Shown: positions 21,662-30,327 of the stretch, in pieces
Layout of the letters: every line of letters begins with the position of its first letter
Position numbering within the stretch: the stretch's first letter is position 1
From: Pestalotiopsis fici W106-1
Lineage: Eukaryota; Ascomycota; Sordariomycetes; Amphisphaeriales; Sporocadaceae
Length of the DNA stretch: 64,000 nt
Direction of reading: 5' to 3'
Assembly (NCBI RefSeq): GCF_000516985.1
Contig: NW_006917097.1
Coordinates: forward strand, 372,001-436,000
Translations under genes and position numbers: made by a program
The notes under the pieces: model-generated
Told to the model about the DNA's origin: nothing
Database searches by the model: none
Seen by the model: only the letters and a program-made list of their open reading frames with translations

Positions 21662-22277
21662 TTTGTCCTACAATTGCCGGAATTCCAGAGGGGGAATCAG
21701 TATTCTGTATATGTCGCTACAGTTGCGTCGAGCCAAACAAGGCAATGGTCAACACGTTGAACATTTCTAGACATTGCAATCCAAGGTTTTGGGAAGTGGT
21801 GGCGGCCAGTAGGGACAAATGGTGGTTCTAACCTGGCGACCTGGTCCGCCTTTTAGCGGCCAATTGCGGGGGAGCCGGAAGGGCGCCGGCACGTTAGCGA
21901 CACTAAAGGGTGCCTAATGAGATAATCCTTAAGGGTTCAAGTGTGTAAACTACAGCAATGCCCTGAGTAACGAAAATGCAGCCTTTTCTTATCTCAAATT
22001 CATCGCGTGTTATTCTCTAACCACACTGCCTGACTCGATCGCTCACTCTTGCCCTCCACCATTTACTTCTATTTGCAAGTATAAACCATTCTGTTGTAGT
22101 ATTCACTCTTGTTGCATGGGCACAGGATAGTCACTGCGGCCCTTAATCCTTTCGGTCAAATACTCGCTATAATCAGACAAACACTGGCCATGGTACAGAT
22201 GGTCATGATCCTTGTATTGGGAATACGCGACATCTAGATGGAACCAGACGGTAGCGAATCACATTCATTGCTAGACT
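21662..22277. other. Intergenic stretch, regulator promoter side
   Basis: This sequence of about 0.6 kb lies upstream of the regulator and downstream of the SDR gene. It contains GC-rich runs around 21850-21895. I could not read a zinc-cluster exon in it. Confidence 0.4.
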
Positions 22278-23267
22278 CTAGTTATATAATCCACCATTGG
22301 CTGAAAGCACCGAACCCGTAGTCCATCTTGCATTATCAGAACAGAGGAATGCAACCAACGGAGCAATATCATCCACCTCGGCCACACGCGCAGCAGCAGG
22401 TGTCTCGTCAATAAGCGGCTGCATGTCCTTGAGGAATTGCTCGTCGCTTTGGAACCATTGATCTACACGACATGATGTCAATGAAAGCTCCAGGTCAACA
22501 AGTAGTAAATCTCGACTCACCTGTGGCAACTGGTCCGGGGTTGACGCAGTTGACTGTGATTCCGTGCGACTGGCCCAGCTCCTTGGCCCAAACTCGCACC
22601 AAGGCCTCGTCGGCGGCCTTGGTAGCAGCGTATACAGTCTGACCCGCGACGCCCAAACGAGCGCCGGCGGAAGAAATGAAGACGATGCGTCCGCCCTTGG
22701 GCAGATGCGGCTCAGCCGCCTTGGTCAAAAAGATGGGCCCCTTGACGTTGGCATCAAAGTGTGAGGTGTACAGTTCCTCGGTTGTGTTTACAAGATTGGC
22801 TTCATTGCCAAGAGCGGCGCTGCAGCAGAAGAGTTTGTATTAGTAACGACAAAGCTCGACAGTGAATAAACAGGGGAGATGCTTGTACTTGTGAATCAAT
22901 ATCTCGATTTTGCCCGAGGTGCTGATCTTGAGAGCAGCCTCAATCAGCTTGGGAATCTCGTCGAGCTTGCTGACATTAGCCTGGCAAACAATGGCCTTGG
23001 TGCCGTTTGCCTCGATCTCTTTGGCGACAGCTTCAGCACGCTCACGGGTCCCTGGGGATACGTGATTGACTACGACATTGGCACCTCGCTTGCCCAGAAG
23101 GACTGCGATTCCAGCGCCAATTCCCCTTTAACCATGTTATTCAAGTTAGCCAAGAGAGTGATAATGGGCGAAGACAGACCCAGATGTCACGACTAAGCAA
23201 CGTACCGGGAAGCACCCGTGACAATGGCCACTTTGCCCGTGAGCTCGAGTCCAGTAAAGTCCGGCAT
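22278..23267 (-). CDS. Short-chain dehydrogenase/reductase, 260 aa
   Basis: Four exons (23267-23206, 23125-22889, 22819-22521, 22462-22278) give 260 residues, the usual length for a classical SDR. The cofactor motif Thr-Gly-Ala-Ser-Arg-Gly-Ile-Gly (17-24) is split by intron 1. The basic residue after the second Gly and a downstream Asn-His suggest NADPH preference. His-Asn-Ala-Ala, Ile-Ser-Ser-Ala-Gly-Ala-Arg-Leu-Gly and the catalytic Tyr-Ala-Ala-Thr-Lys are present, as is Asn-Pro-Gly-Pro-Val-Ala-Thr-Asp. Such enzymes reduce ketones or oxidise alcohols. Here it is transcribed divergently from the amine oxidase across a 573-bp shared promoter, so it could reduce the carbonyl made by oxidative deamination, which is inference. 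Confidence 0.92.
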
Positions 23268-23840
23268 ATCGACTAGAAGTTTCTGAAGTTTTGGTGTTTT
23301 CAAATTTCAAGATATATAACAGGATAGATCTGTTTAGTTCAAAGCCTTCATTCCATGTTCGACCTGACTGATGCCTCACATCTATATAGACGTCGATTGC
23401 ACGAGCTAGAATAGAAGCAGAGCAAACGCGATTCCGCGTTACTTCGCCGTATGGAGCCATGAAGCCAAAAAGTCACAAACTGCATAAAGTATGATGTTGC
23501 AGTACAGAGCTGTCATGACCTTACCCAAATAGGGCAAATTGGGAACTCAGAACCTCCATAGTGGGAGCCACAAGTACCGTTTTGTAGTAGACAAGTAGCT
23601 CCCCACTTGGTTCCAACTTTGACCGGAACCGGTCCTTGTCTATTTGCCCCTCTACTGGGGATTTCGAATGGGACGACCAGAGAACCGCATGTGCGCCTTT
23701 GGAAAACAGGAAGATGATACGATCGTTTTAGTACAAAATGACAGGATAGAATTTCTGGCAGCATATTGGATATGTCGTGACCATATCAGGCATTGAGTCT
23801 TTACGTTGCGACGACTATTGATCTGTCTATTCCAAGAAAG
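23268..23840. promoter_or_regulatory. Shared divergent promoter of the SDR and monoamine oxidase genes
   Basis: The SDR starts at 23267 on the minus strand and the amine oxidase at 23841 on the plus strand, so these 573 bp must serve both. The region contains a perfect CGG inverted repeat near its centre, listed separately. An in-frame ATG at 23793 could add 16 residues to the oxidase. Confidence 0.6.
23621..23634. promoter_or_regulatory. CGG-AA-CCG inverted repeat, candidate zinc-cluster regulator site
   Basis: GACCGGAACCGGTC consists of two 6-base arms that are perfect reverse complements around AA. CGG triplets in inverted orientation are the classical recognition form of dimeric Zn2Cys6 regulators. 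It lies near the middle of a divergent promoter, 220 bp before the oxidase start and 354 bp before the SDR start. I found no second copy of this exact string in the block. Confidence 0.4.
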
Positions 23841-25607
23841 ATGGCTACCAAGACTGGAGATGGATATACTTGGGACAGAGCTTCGGGAGTCCTCCCAGGC
23901 TTGGAAACCGAGGCTGTCATTTCACCACGTCGATCTGTCTCTGGTAACACCATTTACGATGTGATCGTAATTGGTGCTGGATATGCCGGGCTCGCAGCTG
24001 CGCGTGATCTTGCCCACTTGCGTACGTTTCTTACTGAATGCCATTGAACGGCTAATGCCAAAAGAATTTATTCCGACTAAATGAAAAATAGAACATAAAA
24101 CGCTTTTGATCGAAGCACGGGATCGTATTGGTGGTCGAACATATACCGCCAAACAGGATGGTAAGTTCGGGTCAGCAGTGGTAGCTCGCACAACCCTCTG
24201 AACTGTTGACGCTGACTCGAGACGTTTCTCTCAAGGCTTTCTTTATGAAATGGGCGGCACTTGGGTCACGCATCATATGGGATATCTTTTCCGAGAGATG
24301 GTGAGATATGGGATGGATCGCGATCTAATCGAGACAGGCAGCCCAGGCATGCACAATGGCTTTTATACAATCAATGTTCCAGGTGGGAAATGTCATCATA
24401 TCATGCGTCAGAGTTAGATGAGCTAAAAAAAATGATTTAATAGAAGCTACACCTCGGAGGACTACCCACGAGGAAGCGGGCGCAATGATGGCCAAGGCCT
24501 GGGATGTGTTTGTCAATGTGGACGGTCAATTTGGCCGAACCATATGCCCACTTCCACACGCACAGCTCGACAACGCGATAGTCAGCCGCTCCGAGGTCGA
24601 GCGTTGGGATCAACTATCGTGCCAGGACCGTTTCAAGCAAATCAAGCACAAGCTAACAGCAGAAGAGCAAGGAATACTTGTCTCTCTGCTGCTGCATATC
24701 AGTGGTGGCCACATGGAGACGTCGAGCTTGTGGGACATGATCCGTTCCCACGCACTGCTAATGCACAATTCAGACAATTTCGCGGATGTTTGGTTGCGAT
24801 ATAAATTACGCGATGGCCAAACCGCCCTGGCGAAACGCTTGTTTGATGATGCTGTTGATGCCGGGCTACAATACGCCTTTTCAACTCCAATCAAGTCCAT
24901 CATTCGGACCTCTTCCGGAGACGGGTTAACTCGGGTCACCGCGGTCGATGGGGAGGAGTTCATCGCGCGCAAAATTATCTGCACCATTCCACTCAATGTT
25001 CTGAAGGACATTCACTTTGATCCGCCGCTGTCGCAGGGGAGACAAGAGGCCATCAACATTGGCCACGTTAATCAAATGACCAAGATCCACGCCAACATTT
25101 CAAATACAGAGCTTGAACGTTGGAATGGCATGCGATTTCCTGGCCACTTGATGTATGGATATGCTGACGGTGTGCTACCAAGCGGCGAAGTCCACGTTGT
25201 CGCCTTTGGTGCTGATGAGCGAGATGAGTTCGTCCCAGAACGACAACCCGAGAAGGCGGTGGCTGCGCTGAACGAAATTCATCCCATGGACGTGAATAAA
25301 CTGGTACGTGACATTTTTCCCCTGCGCAAATAGTGCATTTAATTGACTGATGTATCAGATTTTCCACAATTGGGCAAGTGATCAGTATTCCAAGGGTGGT
25401 CCGGCCTGGTGGCGACCGCAGTACATGTCCAAGTATCAAGACGAGCTACAGAGTCGCCACGAAAACACCTTTTTTGCTTCTGGTGATTGGGCTCATGGTT
25501 GGAGAGCATCGATTGATGGCGCTGTGGAGCAGGGGATTCTGAATGCACAGGTTGCACACACTGAACTGAGGAAGGCTAAACGTTTGCCCATACGAGGTAA
25601 TCTGTAG
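23841..25607 (+). CDS. Flavin monoamine oxidase, MAO-N-like, 501 aa
   Basis: Five exons (23841-24021, 24092-24160, 24236-24382, 24444-25303, 25359-25607) give 501 residues. The FAD motif Val-Ile-Val-Ile-Gly-Ala-Gly-Tyr-Ala-Gly-Leu starts at about 41. It is followed by Glu-Ala-Arg-Asp-Arg-Ile-Gly-Gly-Arg, Glu-Met-Gly-Gly-Thr-Trp-Val, Asn-Val-Asp-Gly-Gln-x-Gly-Arg-Thr, Cys-Thr-Ile-Pro-Leu-Asn-Val-Leu and the C-terminal Ser-Gly-Asp-Trp-Ala-His-Gly-Trp-Arg-Ala-Ser-Ile-Asp-Gly-Ala. This tracks the Aspergillus niger MAO-N sequence closely. The enzyme oxidises primary amines to imines with H2O2 release, and MAO-N prefers (S)-amines. Unlike MAO-N, whose Ala-Arg-Leu tail is a PTS1, this protein ends Arg-Gly-Asn-Leu, so peroxisomal import by PTS1 is not evident. 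The start was chosen by alignment to MAO-N. Confidence 0.93.
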
Positions 25608-26456
25608 GACTGGAGTGCGGTGCGGCCTTCAATGAAAATAAATCAAATTGACTTCATTTTCGATTCATTTTCTATTGAATATGATTTCGGCTTAGGTTTC
25701 AAAGCTCATTCGCGAAGACTAAATGTGCTGTGAGAGAGAACTGAAGACGCCCCTCACGCTACTATCCCTTTGTGAGGTTTATAATTGCAGTGAAATAGTT
25801 TATTTTATCCTACAAATATCCGTCTACCAATCAGTGGCTCCAGAGACGAGGCTCGCTGATTTCATTCTTTCAGCCTCGACTCGCTAAAGTATTGGCAATT
25901 ATACTTTTCTCCACCCTCCAGACCCTTTGTGAGGGTTAAAATTGCAGTGAAGAAAAGTGAAATGGATGGGACCAGACTGGGGGGTTGTTTGTATGCAAGC
26001 ATTGTACCTAGTACAAGGATTACTCGGCTACGGGTATAAGTAACCCTTATGCCCAGTATAGTACGTAAGGTACATATGTAGTCCTGATACCTAAGTCACT
26101 GCACACACTCTTAACAAGGGGTCCCCACCACCCCTCGAACTCTCGCTTTGCTCTAAAGCCCCAACCACTACGTTAGGATACTCACTGGCCGTAATGACTA
26201 ATTTCAATGCACCTGCCCTTTTTCTCTTGTTTTCTTTTTCCCCGGTCGCAAAGTTGTAGATAGAAAGTGCTTCAATACGATGCACTTGAATTCATGTACT
26301 ATGTTACAAGCGGCTGCCTGGAGAATGGTATGCACCGATGTCTCTTGTTTGAAAATATGGATGATGGAAGGGCTCTGTAAATAGCAAGATTTGGGCCACG
26401 GAGCTGGGGCGGAAACAAAAAGAAATACAAAAGGCAGCATCAAGCTGGTGACATGT
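25608..26456. other. Convergent intergenic region with a direct repeat
   Basis: About 0.85 kb separates the 3' ends of the oxidase and the acyltransferase. It contains the 30-bp direct repeat listed separately and short inverted repeats, for example a 7-base stem at 25847-25853 with 25872-25878. No gene is seen. Confidence 0.45.
25766..25952. repeat. Imperfect 30-bp direct repeat, two copies
   Basis: Copy 1 at 25766-25795 and copy 2 at 25923-25952 both start CCCTTTGTGAGG and continue to ATTGCAGTGAA. Only about two internal positions and the last base differ. The copies are 157 bp apart start to start. Copy 1 can pair its GTGAGG with CCTCAC at 25752-25757. This may be a remnant of a small mobile element or a duplicated 3' processing region. 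Confidence 0.6.
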
Positions 26457-27992
26457 TCAGTAAGCCCCAAGTCCAGCACGAACCGTATATGTACAACGTT
26501 GCAAGAAATCCAGAACCTCGTATTTGGAATGCCAGGCATCATTGTAGGCTGCACTGAGACACAATTTCCCTTCAAAGGTGCCCAGGAACAAGCCAAGACC
26601 GGTCCCGAGCTCCTCTCCAGTCACCCAGGGATTATGGACTGCAATGTCCCCGTGCCTCTGCTCAATAATGTTGTCGACAGATCCCATGCTGGAAATTGAC
26701 ACGGTCGGCTTTGCGTTTGGAGCCGGGATCGGGGGCGGAGAAGTGCTTTGCGGCAGTTCCGACATGCCTGCGGCCCAGATCGGCAGACACAAGACGTAGT
26801 GGTCAGCGTCATCTCGGACTTCATTGTAAAAGGCCTTTATCTTGTTCACCGCGGAATGAAACTCTTGGGCCGTGTCGGCCGGCCCAGTGGTGCTTGTGGC
26901 GGCGGGGACGACCATGTCCACCGTCAAGGCGCGGCCCGAGACGGAATGATAAACAGAGACAGCATGGCTCGGGCTGTTGTACGGGGGGTCGCAGCTTTTG
27001 CGCTCGTTTCGAAGAATATAATTGACGTAACGGACTTTTTGCGCATGAGCTGTTCGCTCCTGGAGGTCCCTGACGGACAAGGCAATGGCGGCGTGGAATG
27101 CGTGCGTCACGGTAGCACCGAGCTTTTTGCAGGCGGTCAAGATGAACTTTGTTTCTGACTGGGAGAAATCGAGAGCCACACGTTGGTGGACGCCTGGGAC
27201 TTTGGGCCCTTGCTCGTCGAAGTGAAGCCCGATGACTCTAATGTCTCCTTCGTCCTTGCCGGCTGCGGCCTTGTGGGCATTCTGCTCCGCCAAGTGCTTT
27301 TGTTGGCGATCTGTCAATTCAAAGGGAACTCTTGCCGCCACCCGGAACGGCGGGCTCAGATTCTCGGTTTCTGTGCCATCGAGGCTGGGGAGCTTGAAGG
27401 CGTCTCCGTCCTTGTATGCATTGGCGACGAGTTTCGTAAAGTTGTTGAACATGTGAAGAGTGCCGATACCGTCAACGATCTCATGGGGGGATCGGAACAC
27501 TAGATCAATTCGTGTTGTAGTGAAATCGGAAGTATTATCGGTGAGTTCCAACAGAAACATGGTTGGTAACTTTGGTGCAGGGGGGTCGCTGTTTGCCCAT
27601 TCTTCACCAGTTTGTCCACCAGGGATTTCGACCAACGTCTCCCCCAGCCACAAGTCGAGTTTCTCACTGCTGTTGCAGAGGTGGTAGGTCTTGACTGCGT
27701 GGCCCGTAGTTACATTGTGTGAGACTTGCGAGGCAATGGTCGGATGCTCATAACGGAGCGCTTGCCATCCGCGCTTCAGCGCAGCCTTGATCCGTTGTCG
27801 CGCAACGTCGGAGGTCTGGCCGTGAAGCTCGACACTCAGCGACAGGTGCCCGGTCATGGCAAAGAACATTCTACCGCTCCCTTCAAATCTCTTTGCCAGG
27901 GAATAATAAAATAGCTCAATTTCGTCGACATCCCGTTGCCAGATCTCTGGGCTCGTTTGATGCCAGGTATACCGATCGTATGAAGTCGACAT
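26457..27992 (-). CDS. HXXXD-type (condensation/chloramphenicol-acetyltransferase fold) acyltransferase, 511 aa
   Basis: A single-exon frame of 511 residues. The catalytic motif His-Glu-Ile-Val-Asp-Gly (H170, D174) lies at the end of the first lobe, as in CoA-dependent acyltransferases and NRPS condensation-like enzymes. The length and the Trp-His/Tyr-rich N-terminus resemble fungal O-acetyltransferases of secondary metabolism (the TRI3-like group), but I cannot fix the subfamily. Such enzymes pass acetyl or longer acyl groups from CoA to an alcohol or amine. No signal peptide is visible. It closes the amine-enzyme block on the right and could acylate an amine or alcohol product. That role is inference. 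Confidence 0.8.
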   Translation of the reverse strand: MSTSYDRYTWHQTSPEIWQRDVDEIELFYYSLAKRFEGSGRMFFAMTGHLSLSVELHGQTSDVARQRIKAALKRGWQALRYEHPTIASQVSHNVTTGHAVKTYHLCNSSEKLDLWLGETLVEIPGGQTGEEWANSDPPAPKLPTMFLLELTDNTSDFTTTRIDLVFRSPHEIVDGIGTLHMFNNFTKLVANAYKDGDAFKLPSLDGTETENLSPPFRVAARVPFELTDRQQKHLAEQNAHKAAAGKDEGDIRVIGLHFDEQGPKVPGVHQRVALDFSQSETKFILTACKKLGATVTHAFHAAIALSVRDLQERTAHAQKVRYVNYILRNERKSCDPPYNSPSHAVSVYHSVSGRALTVDMVVPAATSTTGPADTAQEFHSAVNKIKAFYNEVRDDADHYVLCLPIWAAGMSELPQSTSPPPIPAPNAKPTVSISSMGSVDNIIEQRHGDIAVHNPWVTGEELGTGLGLFLGTFEGKLCLSAAYNDAWHSKYEVLDFLQRCTYTVRAGLGAY

Positions 27993-28658
27993 GATGCTTT
28001 ATTTTGCAACAGTTGAATGGACAAGGTGTCACGTATCAATAGAGGGGTGTGTATTAGCTGAATTCTGTTGTGTTCCTCTTGATATATTGAAGCCAACAAA
28101 TGACTCCAGTTTCATCAGTCAGACAGTCCTCTATGTAAGTTATCGTGAGGCTTGCAACTATTGAGCATGTGCATAACAGATGGACAATTGCGGTTAGCTG
28201 ATACCCGTCTTGGCTTGTTGGTGTAGCAGTTGGCTGGGCTCCTCACGTCCCACCCTTCATGTATACTTGGACGATACTTGGGTGTGCCTACAAAGGTGAG
28301 GCAGGAAAAACGCCGCGTAAATTGGGGCCTTGACCGCTTTCTCACATTCCGAGGTTCTCGGTCAGTAATAATTCGTTGTACGTGTTGCTGAGCTTGTAGA
28401 ACGAGACTAGGGGCCGCGTAGCGGCCCGAAATCCCACACGCATACCGTAGATTAACCGACCATCGCCCATCTCATTGATAGCAAGCCTCTTGACCCTGGC
28501 AGCGGCTCTGCACAGAAACAGTCTTGGCTGCAAACCTAGGTAGTCTCCTGTCAGACATGTGTCTTGCATATCAGTGTATGTAGTATCGATTCCTGCCCAG
28601 ACCAGTCAAACTTCGTATCTACGACGCGTGTTGTAATGCAAGTCCGAATTCCACACGA
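27993..28658. other. Intergenic stretch, acyltransferase promoter side
   Basis: No convincing gene lies between the acyltransferase start and the coding-like debris at 28659. Small open frames here have no recognisable features. Confidence 0.4.
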
Positions 28659-29160
28659 TTAGCTCTTTGTAGGCGTGGGCCGTCCGAACCGAACAAGGAA
28701 ATAGACTTGCATCAAGGTGGCGAGCACGGCCAGGGCTGGGTACGTCATCCAATGGATCAGAGTCACCAGATAGACAAACAGACATGCACCATCCAGAATC
28801 ATTTGTGAAATATCATCCGAGTGGACGAGGAAATCTGCAGAGTATTCCGCATGGACCCTTACCGGTAGATCGTCGCGCAGGGATTTTCCTCCGAAGATCT
28901 CCCAAGGCGACTCAGTATACTCCAGCGCTCACGCATAAGCTTAGAATCAACAACTCCGGATCTAGCTTAGCTCTGTCAACAACGCCAGATTCAGTTAGCT
29001 CCGGCTTCCAGAATTTCGCCGCATTGGGACAAATTGGTAGCCGTCAAATTTGCAGCCCTATAGGACCCCTGCTAGAAGGGTGGCGGCTCGGGAAACAGTT
29101 GGAACGGTGGACGACGCGGGTTTCGGTAGAGCATCTTGAAGCACGGAACAAGCCGAACCG
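28659..29160 (-). pseudogene. Unrecognised membrane-protein gene remnant with frame breaks
   Basis: On the minus strand a frame ending at 28659 reads as a convincing C-terminus. It has an acidic/polar part (Trp-Glu-Ile-Phe-Gly-Gly-Lys-Ser-Leu-Arg-Asp-Asp-Leu), then His-Ser-Asp-Asp-Ile-Ser-Gln-Met-Ile-Leu-Asp-Gly and two hydrophobic stretches before Arg-Phe-Gly-Arg-Pro-Thr-Pro. Upstream near 28930 the sense continues in another phase (Lys-Phe-Trp-Lys-Pro-Glu-Leu-Thr-Glu-Ser-Gly), and further up it meets a TGA. No splice sites join these phases plausibly. I do not recognise the family. It may be a pseudogene with a frameshift and a nonsense codon, or a gene whose introns I misread. Confidence 0.35.
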
Positions 29161-29409
29161 AACAAGGTCTGGCCCAGACTGGGGCCTTTGCAGCCATGAT
29201 GAGTCTTTACAATTCATGGTCCATTTGTCTCAAGACATGCCATTCACACGAGGCCAACCTCCATACTAGAATAGCCCCAACGAAATGTTGCCGTAGTCAA
29301 GAGTGAGGCGGCTTTAATTACAATCCAGAACTGGGTGTCTAATCGCTGCCTCTGTCATTGTACATAGCCCGACAAATTTGCCATTTGCCTGTAAATCAGC
29401 TAAATGAGT

Positions 29410-29627
29410 AGCCGCCAAACAACGATTATGAACACTACAAGGAGTTCATATTTGACTATTTCGGACATGAGCTATTGTGGCCAATTGCGATCTCAGCCAA
29501 GCTCCCCCATCTATGCAAAGAGGTGTTTTTGGAAAGAGTTCATCAGTCGCTTGATTCGCCGGATGGTTACTCAAAAAGCAAAAACATCCTTACGGCCAGT
29601 TTTCTCACCGGTCTCTTCATCATATAG
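29410..29627 (+). pseudogene. Coding-like fragment, unrecognised
   Basis: The plus-strand frame after a TAG at 29407 reads as about 71 protein-like residues (Tyr-Lys-Glu-Phe-Ile-Phe-Asp-Tyr-Phe-Gly-His-Glu-Leu-Leu-Trp-Pro-Ile ... Leu-Cys-Lys-Glu-Val-Phe-Leu-Glu-Arg) and stops at 29627. It begins without ATG. Further coding-like pieces in other phases follow up to about 29972. It could be an internal exon of a gene I failed to assemble, or a decayed copy. Confidence 0.3.
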
Positions 29628-30327
29628 GCAAGGAGCTAAGTTATTGCCATAAAAAGTGTTTCTGAGACACCGTTGTGAAGCCGTTCTGGGATATGGGGTG
29701 CTAATCCTGGGAGCACGCTGTTTTTCCAAGCACACGCACATCTCGGGGGAGCTCCGTGACTGACAACACCTAGAGCACATATATCCGTGATACTACATGA
29801 ACTAAAGGTGCTCAAGGACCGGTTTATCGCGCCGATCTTCCTGTCATGCGCAAACACGGGCTCACGTGTCACTGAAAAAGTACTTACCGACATGCCTTTA
29901 CCCCGGACCTTTGTACTTCTAACAAATCGGATGCTTGTTCTGTCTCCCGGGGAAAGTCGCAGACCGTCATAGCGCACTCTGTACCATGGCACGTGCCGAT
30001 GGTCTGTCAGGTCGTTCTATGTTCAACAGGGATCGTCGCCAGAATCTTCCAAAAGATGCAACGGAAAGATATTTGAGCCCGACATATGGACGGGCTGTGA
30101 CGTTGACTCTGCATAGTAGACATGGCTGGTGATTTACAGACGATCGTGGTCTGTACTGTAATCTATCCCCAATTCTCCGATCTTCGAGATCTCGAGTCAA
30201 GTCAAACCTGCCCGTGTAAATAATATGTAGTACATAAAACAGCTTACGCCCATGTCCCTATAGCCCAAGAATATTTGTGAATGCAAACATATGGATCGCC
30301 GAGAACGCTTGAATACTAGTAGTCATC
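29628..30327. other. Intergenic stretch upstream of the GH3 gene
   Basis: It includes scattered open segments to about 29972 that may belong to the preceding fragment, then the GH3 promoter region. No firm feature is seen. Confidence 0.35.

Noticed and set aside
26457..27992. Calling the HXXXD enzyme a trichothecene acetyltransferase
   Set aside because: Only length and general HXXXD features agree. No other trichothecene gene is present in the window.
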